Shown piece after piece: positions 51,485 through 60,788 of a DNA stretch of 64,000 bases (position 1 is the stretch's first letter; every line of letters starts with the position of its first letter). A program made the position numbers and the translations under genes. This DNA comes from UBA8337 sp963932545 (GTDB taxonomy: Bacteria; Pseudomonadota; Alphaproteobacteria; RS24), in the NCBI GenBank assembly GCA_963932545.1, contig CAWVRH010000008.1, forward strand, positions 20,599 through 84,598. The letters run 5' to 3'. The notes beneath the pieces are model-generated. The model ran no database searches, had not been told where the DNA came from, and saw nothing but the letters and a program-made list of their open reading frames with translations.

Positions 51485-52234
51485 CTAATTTGTCTTTGGA
51501 GATAAAGCCGGACGCGGCACCCCAAGGCGTCGGCGAGCCCGCGCTTGGCGCGCGCGCTGAACCGACAAAGGCGCAGGCACTTGTTTAATCGCTTCGATAA
51601 GCCAAACGCCGCCCAATTGCGGCAGAATAAAACTCACCATTCGTTCGCCGCCGCGAAGGCTTTGCATGGCGCGCACGGGCAAGCTTGGCGGCAACATGAG
51701 CGCAGGCTGCATTTGCGCCGGCACAAAGCCGGTGCGGCGCAAGGTTTGGGTTAACTGGCGGCGCGAAAACGGACGCCCTGCGCCAAAAGGCGTTGCATCG
51801 CTGCGCGCCCAAAGTCCACGCCGATTGGGAACCACAAACAAGGCCCGACCATTGGGTTGCAGCACCCGCCAGGCTTCATCCAACACGCGCTCCACATGAT
51901 TGGCGGCCTCCAGCCCATGCATCACCAGCAGGCGATTGACGCTATTGTCGCGCACAGGCCAATAGCTTTCGTGGCCCAATATGGTGGGTTTTCGCGAGCC
52001 CGTTATGCCATCTTGCGCCAGCACGCCTTGTTGTTGGGGCATCAGCAAATGCCAATGTGTGCTTGGCCAAAGTGGCGCCACCAAAGGGCTGGCATAGCCA
52101 TAGCCCAGCACCACGTCATCTTTGCTGGGGCGCCATGGCCAAATACGATTTATGCGCTCGCACACCACGCTTTGCACATGGCGCCCCAAGGGGCTTGCAT
52201 AAAATTCTACCAGATCCGTAATATCCACGGCCAT
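51485..52234 (-). CDS. Class I SAM-dependent methyltransferase-like protein
   Basis: The product has 249 residues. A methyltransferase fold is suggested by VVLGYGYASPLVAP (motif I-like, about 40), NRLLVMHGLEAANHVERVLDEAWRVLQPNGRALFVVPN (about 100-140), typical of the group. The N-terminus VEFYASPLGRHVQ is characteristic of the alphaproteobacterial family found next to gloB. The glycine-rich motif is degenerate. Substrate is unknown. It is divergent from gloB. Confidence 0.85.
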   Translation of the reverse strand: MAVDITDLVEFYASPLGRHVQSVVCERINRIWPWRPSKDDVVLGYGYASPLVAPLWPSTHWHLLMPQQQGVLAQDGITGSRKPTILGHESYWPVRDNSVNRLLVMHGLEAANHVERVLDEAWRVLQPNGRALFVVPNRRGLWARSDATPFGAGRPFSRRQLTQTLRRTGFVPAQMQPALMLPPSLPVRAMQSLRGGERMVSFILPQLGGVWLIEAIKQVPAPLSVQRARQARARRRLGVPRPALSPKTN

Positions 52235-52350
52235 GACCCATTCCTATAAGTCTCATTTTCTAACGCCGCAGTAAAATTTCCACTCGCGCGCTTTGCCACT
52301 ATAGGTATAAATGAACTTATAGGGAAAAATACAATTCGAAGGAGCGCACC

Positions 52351-53121
52351 ATGGCCAGCATAGAAATTGTTCAAATCAATTGCCTCAGCGATAATTACGG
52401 TTATCTGGTGCATGACCCAGAAAGCGGCGAGACCGCCTGTATCGATACGCCAGAAACCGAGCCCCTTTTGCGCGAGCTAAACGCGCGCGGCTGGTCACTG
52501 ACTTATATTTGGAACACCCATCATCATTATGACCATGCGGGCAATAATCTTGAGATCCAACAAAAGACAGGCTGCAAGATTATCGGCCCGGCTGGCGAAG
52601 CGGATAAAATCCCCGGTATCAACACAGCCGTCGATGATGGCGATAGCGTTTTTCTTGGGCCCCATCGCGCGCATGTCTTGAACGTCGGGGGTCATACGCT
52701 GGGCCATATTGCTTATCATATGGAGAGCCAAGACGCGGCTTTTGTGGGCGACGCTTTGTTTGCCTTGGGCTGCGGGCGCGTTTTTGAAGGCACCATGGCG
52801 CAAATGTGGGACAGCTTACAAAAGCTCAACGCCCTGCCCGATGGCACGAAGATTTATTGCGCCCATGAATATACAACCGCCAATGCCGCCTTCGCCGTCA
52901 CCATCGACCCGGACAATGAAAACCTAAAACAGCGCGTCGCAGAAATTGCTGCCTTGCGAGCTGAAAACCGCCCAACCGTGCCGACCGAGATAAGTTTGGA
53001 GCGCGCGACCAATCCGTTTTTGCGCGCCACCAATGCGACTGTGCAGGCGCACTTGGGCATGAGCGGCGCCTCGGCCTTGGATGTATTTAGCGAAATCCGC
53101 GCCCGTAAGGATAATTTTTAA
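52351..53121 (+). CDS. gloB: Hydroxyacylglutathione hydrolase (glyoxalase II)
   Basis: The product has 256 residues. The metallo-beta-lactamase motif is THHHYDHAGNN (about 55-65), VGGHTLGHIAYH and FVGDALFALGCGRVF give further ligands, and YCAHEYTTANAAFA is the glyoxalase II signature. It hydrolyses S-lactoylglutathione to lactate and glutathione. The stop overlaps the cupin gene start by one base (TAATG). Confidence 0.96.
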   Translation: MASIEIVQINCLSDNYGYLVHDPESGETACIDTPETEPLLRELNARGWSLTYIWNTHHHYDHAGNNLEIQQKTGCKIIGPAGEADKIPGINTAVDDGDSVFLGPHRAHVLNVGGHTLGHIAYHMESQDAAFVGDALFALGCGRVFEGTMAQMWDSLQKLNALPDGTKIYCAHEYTTANAAFAVTIDPDNENLKQRVAEIAALRAENRPTVPTEISLERATNPFLRATNATVQAHLGMSGASALDVFSEIRARKDNF

Positions 53122-53567
53122 TGGGGTCACTCGCCAGAGAGGAGAGCCTCGATGGGCTGTCTATCGACGAGTTGCGAGCCCGCCTGCAACTAGCGCCGCC
53201 CTCTGAAGACGCCTTCGGCACGCTCCTCGATGAGCGCCATGCGCTTCTGCTTTTGCCTGTCGGCGAGATTATCGCTTGGCAAAATTACGGCGGGCCTTTG
53301 GAGTTTACGTTTATCGCGGGCGCACCGGCCGCTTTGTCTTGGTCGCCCGATGGCCATGACGCACAAGCTGCCCATTTGGGAGCCGCTACACATTTACACC
53401 AAAAACCAGAAGTGGCACTGGATAGCGAGACTTGGTTTACCAGCGAGACGCTGGGCACTTGGACGTTGCTGCAAGTCGCCTCTCCTACCCCTCTGGCGGA
53501 GCTGACTTGCGAGAAAGCGGGCGACGATTGGTTTCCCAAACCGCGCCCTCCTCGAGGCACAAAATAG
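53121..53567 (+). CDS. Cupin-fold (Cupin_5/DUF985-like) protein
   Basis: The product has 148 residues, largely beta-strand. GGPLEFTFIAGAP (about 56-68) and a late SETLGTWTLLQVASPTP (about 109-125) resemble the barrel of Cupin_5/DUF985 proteins, but the His residues for metal are few. It starts on the last base of the gloB stop, and its own stop overlaps the pabB start. Function is unknown, and the family call is moderate. Confidence 0.65.
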   Translation: MGSLAREESLDGLSIDELRARLQLAPPSEDAFGTLLDERHALLLLPVGEIIAWQNYGGPLEFTFIAGAPAALSWSPDGHDAQAAHLGAATHLHQKPEVALDSETWFTSETLGTWTLLQVASPTPLAELTCEKAGDDWFPKPRPPRGTK

Positions 53568-55048
53568 TGAGCGCGCCCTCCCGCCTTCGCTATGTCCACC
53601 CCAATGGGCCCATCATCGAAGAGATTGATTGGGTCGATAGCGAGGCGGCGTTTTTGCCCTATGGCGACGAGCCCGGCGCGCTATGGCTCGATAGTAGCGA
53701 TGGGGAGCATCATACCGCTCGCTATAGTTTCATCGCACGCGCGCCTTATACCACCTTGAGCGTGCAAGCCTGGCAAGCCCTGGAAGGCTTTAGCGCCCTC
53801 GACGCCCAGCTTCGCCAGTGGGATGGCTTATGGGAAGGCTTGCCGAGCGAGATAGACGCCGTGCTGCCGCCATTTCGCGGCGGGGCCGCAGGTCTATTCG
53901 GCTACGACTTGGCCTATGGGCTAGAAGATTTACCTGCCAATGAAGCGCCTTTTGCCGTCGATGAGTTGCGCGTGCCCGCCATGGTGCAAGGGCTTTACGC
54001 CACTGTTTTGGCGTTTGACCATATCTCGCGGCGCGCCTTTATTATTGCAACGGGCCTGCCCGAAACCAATGCCGCCGCGCGCAGCGATGCGGCCCATGCC
54101 GCGATTGAGCAGTGGAAGCAGACCTTAGTCGGCGTACCAACCAGCGCTTTGCCGGCCCCCGCCCTCGCGCCCGATTTGGGAACGCCGCTGGTCAGTAATT
54201 TTTCGGCCGAGCGCTATCAACAAAGCGTGGCGGCTACGGTCGCGTCGATTTTAAAGGGTGATATTTTCCAAGCCAATCTGGCGCAATGTTTTAGTGCCAC
54301 GTTGAACGCAACCGATACGGCGTTTGATTATTATCGTCGTCTGCGGCGTGAAAGCCCGGCGCCTTTCGCCGCTTTTGCGCGCTTTGAAGGGTTTGCGCTG
54401 GCTTCAGCTTCGCCCGAGCGATTTTTACGTGCCGAAAATGGCGCCATCGAAAGCCGCCCCATCAAAGGCACGGAGCCGCGGGGGCGCTCGCCGGCTGAAG
54501 ACAAAGCCATCGCCGAGCGGCTTTTGAGCAGCGAGAAAAACCACGCCGAAAACGTGATGATTGTCGATTTACTGCGCAATGATTTAGCCAAATCTTGTGC
54601 CGACCATTCCGTGAAAGTGCCAGAGTTATGCGTGCTGGAAAGTTTTTCCAATGTGCATCATTTGGTCTCCACCGTGCGCGCCACTTTGGCGGCGGGCAAA
54701 ACACCTTTAGATGCTTTAAAGGCCAGTTTCCCGGGCGGCTCGATTACCGGCGCGCCGAAAATTCGAGCGATGGAAATCATCGCCCAAAGCGAAAGCTGTC
54801 GACGGGGCCCAAGTTATGGCAGCCTCGGCTATATTGGTTTCGATGGGCGGATGGATAGCAATATTATTATCCGAACGGCGATTGTGAAAGACCGCGCCAT
54901 CCGCTTTCACGCAGGTGGCGGCATTGTGGCCGATAGCCAGCCCGAGGCAGAATATATCGAGACCTTGAATAAAGCGCGGGGCCTGATGGCAGCGCTTGGC
55001 GTGCAGCGCCAAGAAATATCCGAAACACAGGAGGCCGCAAGCGGATGA
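53567..55048 (+). CDS. pabB: Aminodeoxychorismate synthase component I
   Basis: The product has 493 residues, starting with GTG 53567, which shares a base with the cupin stop (TAGTG). HAENVMIVDLLRNDLAKSC (about 326-344) and PGGSITGAPKIRAMEII (about 386-402) are the chorismate-binding signatures. It aminates chorismate with ammonia from PabA to make 4-amino-4-deoxychorismate, the precursor of p-aminobenzoate and folate. pabA and pabC follow with overlaps, so the three are one unit. Confidence 0.95.
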   Translation: MSAPSRLRYVHPNGPIIEEIDWVDSEAAFLPYGDEPGALWLDSSDGEHHTARYSFIARAPYTTLSVQAWQALEGFSALDAQLRQWDGLWEGLPSEIDAVLPPFRGGAAGLFGYDLAYGLEDLPANEAPFAVDELRVPAMVQGLYATVLAFDHISRRAFIIATGLPETNAAARSDAAHAAIEQWKQTLVGVPTSALPAPALAPDLGTPLVSNFSAERYQQSVAATVASILKGDIFQANLAQCFSATLNATDTAFDYYRRLRRESPAPFAAFARFEGFALASASPERFLRAENGAIESRPIKGTEPRGRSPAEDKAIAERLLSSEKNHAENVMIVDLLRNDLAKSCADHSVKVPELCVLESFSNVHHLVSTVRATLAAGKTPLDALKASFPGGSITGAPKIRAMEIIAQSESCRRGPSYGSLGYIGFDGRMDSNIIIRTAIVKDRAIRFHAGGGIVADSQPEAEYIETLNKARGLMAALGVQRQEISETQEAASG

Positions 55049-55626
55049 TTATTGTCATCGACCATTTTGACAGTTTCGTCGAAACCTTGGCGCGCTATGT
55101 GCGCGAGGCAGGGCACCAGACTTTGGTGATGCGCCAAACTGCCAGCGTCGAAGATGTGTTGGCGCTATCGCCCAGCGCCGTTATTTTATCGCCCGGGCCT
55201 GGCGGACCAGATACCACTGGGGTCACTCAAGACTTGCTGGCCGCCTTGCCCGATAGCGTGCCTGTGCTTGGCATTTGTCTTGGCCACCAAACCTTAGCGG
55301 CGCACCTTGGCGCGACCATCGGCCAAGCTCAAGAACCACGCCACGGCAAACCTTCCGACCTTACCCATAATGGCCATTGGTTGTTTGACGGTATCGAAAG
55401 CCCGTTTCCAGCAGGGCGCTATCATGCGCTGATTGTCGAGCAACTGCCTGCGGACTGCCAACGGATTGCCAGCAGCCAAGGCGGCGAGATTATGGGGTTT
55501 GTGCATAATACTCGCCCGCTTTACGGCCTACAATTCCATCCGGAATCGATTTTAACGCCGCAAGGACGCTCCATCATAGAGAGCTTCCTCCAACATCTGC
55601 CAAACCAAAAAGCGGATGCGGCATGA
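55045..55626 (+). CDS. pabA: Aminodeoxychorismate synthase component II (glutamine amidotransferase)
   Basis: The product has 193 residues. The class I amidotransferase triad is in GICLGHQTLA (Cys about 76) and the His/Glu in QFHPESILT (about 170). It supplies ammonia to PabB. The start overlaps the pabB stop (ATGA) and the stop overlaps pabC (ATGA). It could also serve anthranilate synthase as TrpG, but the pab gene context favours PabA. Confidence 0.93.
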   Translation: MIIVIDHFDSFVETLARYVREAGHQTLVMRQTASVEDVLALSPSAVILSPGPGGPDTTGVTQDLLAALPDSVPVLGICLGHQTLAAHLGATIGQAQEPRHGKPSDLTHNGHWLFDGIESPFPAGRYHALIVEQLPADCQRIASSQGGEIMGFVHNTRPLYGLQFHPESILTPQGRSIIESFLQHLPNQKADAA

Positions 55627-56444
55627 CGCAAGTTTGGATTGATGGCGAGCTGAAACCAACCGAGACCGCGCTTTCCGCTCAAGACCGCGGCTTGCTGTTG
55701 GGCGAAGCCGTGTTTGAAACTCTGTTGATTAAAAACGGCGTGCCACAATTCTGGGACGCACATCTTGAGCGCTTGCAAGCCGCGGGCACGGCCTTCCATA
55801 TGCCCCTGCCCTATTCGCCAGACGCCCTCAAACAGGGGGTTTTGGATTTTCTCAAAAATCAGACGCCAACAGATCGTCGCGTTTTGCGTATTACCCTCAC
55901 GGGCGGCAGCGGCGGTCGCGGGCTGGTAGCGCAAGAAGCCAGCGCACCGACATGCTTGATGCAAATTAGCCCCGCCCCCAAACGCCCCGATGGCTTGCGC
56001 TTATGGATCAGCGATACCGTGCGCCTCGCCACGCCCAAGCCCCATAAAACCAATGCTTACCTAGATAATATTATGGCGCGCCGCCAAGCTTTGGCCGCAG
56101 GCGCCGATGAGGCGCTTTTGCTTAACCAGCATGGCCGTGTGGCCAGTTGCGCAGCCGGTAATCTGTTTGTGCAAATTGGCAAGCAATGGGTAACCCCGCC
56201 GGAAAGCGAGGGCGCGTTGGCGGGCATTATGCGCGCCCAGCTTATCCAGATGGGCCCCGCAGCAGGTTTTGATGTTGTGGAGGGTTTGCTAGACCCTGAT
56301 TTAGTGTCGCGCGCCGATGGGCTATTCGTCACCAATAGCGTGACCGAAATTGTCGCCGCCAGCCTATCGGGCGACGTCAGCGAGGCACAAAAAAAACAGG
56401 GCCACGCGTTATGCGAAGCCCTGCCTCAATTCTCAAAATTCTAA
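55623..56444 (+). CDS. pabC: 4-amino-4-deoxychorismate lyase (aminotransferase class IV)
   Basis: The product has 273 residues. It has the branched-chain aminotransferase-type fold: ALSAQDRGLLLGEAVFETLL (about 17-36), the PLP Lys in KPHKTNAYLDNIMARR (about 141), and VTNSVTEIVAA near 238. It releases p-aminobenzoate from aminodeoxychorismate. D-amino-acid aminotransferases share the fold, but the pabB-pabA-pabC order settles the role. The rpmF terminator lies inside its 3' end. Confidence 0.9.
   Translation: MTQVWIDGELKPTETALSAQDRGLLLGEAVFETLLIKNGVPQFWDAHLERLQAAGTAFHMPLPYSPDALKQGVLDFLKNQTPTDRRVLRITLTGGSGGRGLVAQEASAPTCLMQISPAPKRPDGLRLWISDTVRLATPKPHKTNAYLDNIMARRQALAAGADEALLLNQHGRVASCAAGNLFVQIGKQWVTPPESEGALAGIMRAQLIQMGPAAGFDVVEGLLDPDLVSRADGLFVTNSVTEIVAASLSGDVSEAQKKQGHALCEALPQFSKF
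56389..56423 (-). terminator. rpmF terminator located inside pabC
   Basis: On the minus strand, CAGGGC (56423-56418) pairs with GCCCTG (56402-56397), with an inner CGC / GCG pair, and is followed by eight T (56396-56389). It lies 26 bp past the rpmF stop, inside pabC coding sequence. Confidence 0.75.
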
Positions 56445-56448
56445 GCGC

Positions 56449-56628
56449 TTAGTCTTTCGGCGTCATTACCTGACGACCGCGATACATGCCGCTTTTCAGA
56501 TCCACATGGTGTGGACGGTGCAACTCACCGCTGTCCGGGTTTTCAATGTAAGTCGGACGCGAAAGCGCATCCGCAGAACGGCGCATGCCGCGCTTGGAAG
56601 GTGTCGTTTTTCGTTTTGGAACGGCCAT
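56449..56628 (-). CDS. rpmF: 50S ribosomal protein L32
   Basis: The product has 59 residues and starts MAVPKRKTTPSKRGMRRSAD, the L32 signature, with RPHHVDLKSGMYRGRQV near the end. It lacks the four zinc-binding Cys that some L32 proteins have. Its start is at 56628, with AAGGAGACGTGCC before it. The stop is separated by 4 bp from the convergent pabC stop, and the two stop codons sit symmetrically in the palindrome CTAAGCGCTTAG (56441-56452). Confidence 0.96.
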   Translation of the reverse strand: MAVPKRKTTPSKRGMRRSADALSRPTYIENPDSGELHRPHHVDLKSGMYRGRQVMTPKD

Positions 56629-56723
56629 GGCACGTCTCCTTTATAAATCTCTAAGTGAGGCGTTATATACGCCACAAACTCGCGCCCGTCTAGCGCAAAT
56701 GCATAAACCCTATGGGCTTGGCG

Positions 56724-57827
56724 TTAAGGCTTGGAAACCCGCCAAATCTTGCCATTCTCGCCTTCCGACAGAATATACAAAGCACCATCGGGGCCGGTAC
56801 GAATATCGCGCAAGCGGTCGCCAATTTCCGCGAATAGAATCTCGCTACCTTGTGGCTTGGCACCCACCATATCTACCCGCACCGCATAGTTAAACACCAA
56901 AGACGTGACGAAAATATCGCCCTGCCAATCGCTAAATTGGCTACCGCGATAGATGCTCATACCGGAGGCGCCAATAGATGGCGTCCATTGCTTCAAAGGC
57001 TGCGTGGTGCCTTCATACTCGGTGTAGGGCGTAATGCGCGCGCCAGAATAATCAATTCCGTAAGAGGCAATCGGCCAGCCATAGTTTTTGCCAGGCTCGA
57101 TTAAGTTCAACTCGTCCCCGCCACGCGGGCCATGCTCGGTCGAATAAATATTCTTGCGAACCGGATCATAAGCAATGGATTGCGAATTGCGGTGGCCATA
57201 ACTGTAAATCTCTGGCTGGGCCTGCTCATCGGTGGCAAAAGGATTGTTGGCTGGCACTTTGCCGCTATCGGTAACGCGCACGATGGAACCAAAATGATTG
57301 CCTGTGTTTTGCGCTTGCTCGCGCAAATCAAAACCATCACCAACCGTAATCAGCAAACTATGGTCCGGCAAAAAAGCCATTCGGGCGCCGTAATGCACCA
57401 GACCATTTTTCTTCGGAGCCGCTTCAAACACGGTGCTGACATCCTCTAGAGCTGTGCCCGTAAAGCGACCACGCACGACGCGAAGCGCACTGGCCTCAGA
57501 CGTGCCGACCGAAAGCGAGAGATAAACCCAACGATTGGTTTTGAACTCAGGGTGGAGAACCACATCCATCAAGCCGCCTTGGCCGCCATAAAGACTTTCT
57601 GGCACACCGCTAACCGGCGTTGCCACCAATTTGCCGTTGCGAATAACCCGCAAGCGGCCAGGTAATTCCGTAACCAGCAGGTCGCCATTCGGCAAAAAGG
57701 CCAGCGACCACGGGGTGTCTAACCCATCCACCAGTTCATCTAACTGATAGTCTGTCGCCTTAGCGGGCGCTCCAAGGGTCATTGCAAATAGCAAACCCAA
57801 TACCAAAGCCTGTCTTGTTGCACGCAT
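56724..57827 (-). CDS. PQQ-dependent sugar dehydrogenase-like protein
   Basis: The product has 367 residues with a signal peptide of about 24 (LVLGLLFAMTLGAPAKA). The GSDH beta-propeller is shown by LDTPWSLAFLPNGDLLVTE (about 34-52), ERGPRGGDELN-like EHGPRGGDELNLIEPGKNYGWP, and GASGMSIYRGSQF near 290. The family uses PQQ and Ca2+ to oxidise aldose sugars in the periplasm. No PQQ synthesis genes are nearby, so the cofactor is inferred. It lies downstream of rpmF on the same strand. Confidence 0.88.
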   Translation of the reverse strand: MRATRQALVLGLLFAMTLGAPAKATDYQLDELVDGLDTPWSLAFLPNGDLLVTELPGRLRVIRNGKLVATPVSGVPESLYGGQGGLMDVVLHPEFKTNRWVYLSLSVGTSEASALRVVRGRFTGTALEDVSTVFEAAPKKNGLVHYGARMAFLPDHSLLITVGDGFDLREQAQNTGNHFGSIVRVTDSGKVPANNPFATDEQAQPEIYSYGHRNSQSIAYDPVRKNIYSTEHGPRGGDELNLIEPGKNYGWPIASYGIDYSGARITPYTEYEGTTQPLKQWTPSIGASGMSIYRGSQFSDWQGDIFVTSLVFNYAVRVDMVGAKPQGSEILFAEIGDRLRDIRTGPDGALYILSEGENGKIWRVSKP

Positions 57828-57933
57828 GTTGATCTCTCCTCGTTTATTTCCTGCACTATATTGGCTTTAGCGACAGTTGCAATATAGGCGTCGCCTCCTC
57901 TATAAAGAAAACAGACTTTAAGGAGAAGTGGTA

Positions 57934-58392
57934 ATGGGCAAATTCCTAACAACAAAAGCGCAATGCCTTGGCTTTCTAGCCGGCTTGCTTGTGCTGAATA
58001 TTATTGGCGCTGTGGTTTCAACGCAGTTTAATCTCGGGCATCTGTTGGCACTAGGCGTCGACATTCCGTTCGGTATGCGCCTATCCACAACGTTTCACGA
58101 TGTTTATAAAATGCAGCCCTTGTTCGGGGTTATTTTCGGCGTCGGGTTTTCTATTGCTATGGTGGTCGGGCATTTCATTGCCAAATGGGTCAAAATTTTA
58201 CCCAATCTCGTCTTCGCGATTTCTGGGTTTACCTCGATGCTCGTCACGCTTGTGTCTTTGACGACCATTTTCCAAATCACCGCTATTGGCGCCGCTCGCG
58301 AATGGGACGGCTTTATTAGCCTATGCCTCGTTGGCGCTTTGGCTGGGTACACATATTCCTTGGTCAGCACACGCTTGAAGGCCACGGCATAG
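57934..58392 (+). CDS. Hypothetical four-helix membrane protein
   Basis: The product has 152 residues (start ATG 57934; ATG 57928 is alternative; AAGGAGAAGT before). Four hydrophobic segments are seen: about 10-30, 60-85, 95-118 and 125-145. It is basic and has no motif I recognise. It is followed by a bidirectional terminator and sits alone between a PQQ-enzyme gene and glcB. Confidence 0.7.
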   Translation: MGKFLTTKAQCLGFLAGLLVLNIIGAVVSTQFNLGHLLALGVDIPFGMRLSTTFHDVYKMQPLFGVIFGVGFSIAMVVGHFIAKWVKILPNLVFAISGFTSMLVTLVSLTTIFQITAIGAAREWDGFISLCLVGALAGYTYSLVSTRLKATA

Positions 58393-58425
58393 CCCCAGAA
58401 AATAAACCGCAATATCTGGCAAATA

Positions 58426-58459
58426 AAAAGGCCGCGCTTTTTTCAAAGCGCGGCCTTTT
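58426..58459. terminator. Strong bidirectional terminator before glcB
   Basis: AAAAGGCCGCGCTTT (58426-58440) pairs fully over 15 bp with AAAGCGCGGCCTTTT (58445-58459), with a TTTC loop. A and T runs at both ends fit termination on both strands, between the membrane-protein gene and the convergent glcB. Confidence 0.93.
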
Positions 58460-58491
58460 GTTATGGCAAACCCTTAAGGCTTATTGAAGAC

Positions 58492-60663
58492 CTATTGAGC
58501 GGCTTTATATTGCAAGCGACGCGCATGCAACAGCGGCTCTGTATAGCCACTTGGCTGCGAGCGACCTTCAAACACTAAATCGCAAGCCGCTGCATAAGCG
58601 ATCGAGCTGTCTAGTTTATCAGCCATTGGCGTGTAACCAGCATCGCCTGCGTTTTGCGTATCCACCACGGCCGCCATACGCGCCATGGTTTCACGCACTT
58701 GCGCATCGGTGCAAATGCCGTGATGCAGCCAATTAGCAATGTGCTGGCTGGAGATACGCAAAGTCGCGCGATCTTCCATCAGACCGACATTATGAATGTC
58801 CGGCACTTTCGAGCAGCCCACGCCTTGGTCAATCCAACGCACCACATAGCCCAAAATGCCTTGCGCATTATTGTCGAGCTCTTGCTGCACATCCTCTGGC
58901 GACCACTGCGGGTGAGTTTCTACAGGCATCGACAAAATCGTGTCTAGTGAGGCCCGGTCGCGAGATTTCAACTGGTTTTGCACAGCTTCCACATCTACCG
59001 AATGGTAATGCGTGGCGTGCAGCGTCGCCGCCGTTGGCGAGGGCGCCCAAGCGCAATCGGCACCGGCTTTGGGTTGGCCAATTTTTTGTTCCAACATAGC
59101 CGCCATCAAATCTGGCATGGCCCACATGCCTTTGCCAATTTGGGCGCGCCCTTGCAGACCACAGGCCAAACCAATATCGACATTCCAATCTTCATAAGTC
59201 GTCAGCCAGCCAGATGTTTTCATATCGGCTTTACGGATCATTGGACCCATTTCCATCGAGGTATGAATTTCATCGCCAGTGCGATCGAGAAAGCCTGTGT
59301 TGATGAAAATCACCCGCGCTTTGGCCGCGCGGATACATTCTTTCAAGTTCACCGTGGTGCGGCGTTCCTCATCCATAATGCCCATTTTCATGGTGTTGGC
59401 CGGCAAGCCCAAAGCGGCTTCTACCGAGCCAAACAAAGCATCGGTCAGGGCCACTTCTTCGGGGCCATGCATTTTCGGTTTCACGATATAGACCGAACCA
59501 TGCGGGCTATTTTTCAAGCTCGCATCGGCTTTATGAAGGTCATGTTTGGCCAAAAGGCCGGTCATCAGCGCATCCATAATGCCTTCTGGAATTTCATTTC
59601 CACGGTCATCTAAAATCGCAGGATTGGTCATGAGGTGGCCAACATTGCGCACCAGCATCAAAGACAGACCTGGCAAAGTAAGGGTCGAGCCGTCGGGCGC
59701 TGTGTAATCGCGATTTGGGTTGAGCGCGCGGGTTATGGTTTTGCCGCCTTTGCTCATTTCCACTTTCAAATCGCGACGCAGCAAGCCAAGCAGGTTGCGA
59801 TAGGCTTCGGTTTTGTCTTCCGCATCTACGGCAGCCACTGAATCTTCGCAATCCATAATGGTCGTGACAGCGCTTTCCATGAACACATCGGCGACATGGG
59901 CGGCATCCTCTTTGCCGATATTATGGCTCGCATCGATCCAAATCTCGGCATGTAGGTCATTGTTTTTCAGCAAAACCGCTTCTGGCGCGTTGCCCGCACC
60001 GCGCGAGCCGACAAATTTCTCTGGGCTTTGCAAAGCCGCTTGGCCGCCAGCATGGCTAGCCACCAAAGCGCCATCTACCACTTTATAGGCGGTGACATCG
60101 GCGTGCGAGACGCCTGCCAAAGGTGCCATGTCGTCGAGGAAAGCTTTGGCGCGACGGATAACTTCATTACCGCGCACGGGGTTATAGGCGCCAGCTGGCG
60201 ACAAGTCTCCGCTTTGGTCGATGGCATCCGTGCCATAAAACGCATCATATAAAGAGCCCCAACGTGCGTTGGCGGCATTCACGGCAAACCGGGCATTTTT
60301 CACAGGCACCACAAGTTGTGGACCAGCGATTTTAGCAATCTCATCGTCAACATTGGCCGTTTCAATGCTGAAGTCTGGGCCTTCGGCTACCAGATAGCCA
60401 ATTTCTTGCAAGAAAGCTTTATAGGCCGCCGCATCATGGTCTTGGCCCTTGCGGGCTTTGTGCCAATCATCAATTTGCGCTTGCAGCTGCTCGCGTTTTT
60501 CCAACAGAGCTTTATTGGTGTCGCGGTGCTCGTTCAGCACATTGGCGCAGGCCTGCCAAAACTCGGCGGACGAGACATCGGTTCCGATAATGGCTTCGGT
60601 TTCAACGAAATCAGCCAATTGCTTGTCGACCTGAAGGCCGGAAATTTCAACGCGTGCAGTCAT
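58492..60663 (-). CDS. glcB: Malate synthase G
   Basis: The product has 723 residues from the ATG at 60663 (GGAGAG before it), the usual length of the G isoform. VVPVKNARFAVNAANARWGSLYDA-type region (about 117-140) and HAEIWIDASHNIGKEDAAHV and MEMGPMIRKADMKTSGW match family signatures. It condenses glyoxylate with acetyl-CoA to malate. In organisms with the ethylmalonyl-CoA pathway it takes glyoxylate formed from methylmalyl-CoA. No isocitrate lyase gene is in the window. Confidence 0.95.
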   Translation of the reverse strand: MTARVEISGLQVDKQLADFVETEAIIGTDVSSAEFWQACANVLNEHRDTNKALLEKREQLQAQIDDWHKARKGQDHDAAAYKAFLQEIGYLVAEGPDFSIETANVDDEIAKIAGPQLVVPVKNARFAVNAANARWGSLYDAFYGTDAIDQSGDLSPAGAYNPVRGNEVIRRAKAFLDDMAPLAGVSHADVTAYKVVDGALVASHAGGQAALQSPEKFVGSRGAGNAPEAVLLKNNDLHAEIWIDASHNIGKEDAAHVADVFMESAVTTIMDCEDSVAAVDAEDKTEAYRNLLGLLRRDLKVEMSKGGKTITRALNPNRDYTAPDGSTLTLPGLSLMLVRNVGHLMTNPAILDDRGNEIPEGIMDALMTGLLAKHDLHKADASLKNSPHGSVYIVKPKMHGPEEVALTDALFGSVEAALGLPANTMKMGIMDEERRTTVNLKECIRAAKARVIFINTGFLDRTGDEIHTSMEMGPMIRKADMKTSGWLTTYEDWNVDIGLACGLQGRAQIGKGMWAMPDLMAAMLEQKIGQPKAGADCAWAPSPTAATLHATHYHSVDVEAVQNQLKSRDRASLDTILSMPVETHPQWSPEDVQQELDNNAQGILGYVVRWIDQGVGCSKVPDIHNVGLMEDRATLRISSQHIANWLHHGICTDAQVRETMARMAAVVDTQNAGDAGYTPMADKLDSSIAYAAACDLVFEGRSQPSGYTEPLLHARRLQYKAAQ

Positions 60664-60710
60664 TTTGCTCTCCATGAAAAATATCGCGCGACCCGATGGC
60701 GCGACCGATA

Positions 60711-60766
60711 ATATTGCCCGCAACCTATTCGTTTTTGGTCTCTTAAGCAATATGGGGAGGCAATAT
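60711..60766. promoter_or_regulatory. Repeated GCAATAT motifs upstream of glcB
   Basis: GCAATAT occurs at 60747-60753 and 60760-60766, 13 bp apart as direct repeats, and as its complement ATATTGC at 60711-60717. They lie between glcB and the 98-residue membrane protein gene. The layout suggests an operator or promoter; no regulator is known. Confidence 0.4.
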
Positions 60767-60788
60767 ATAGTTCTCGGCGCCTCAGCGC

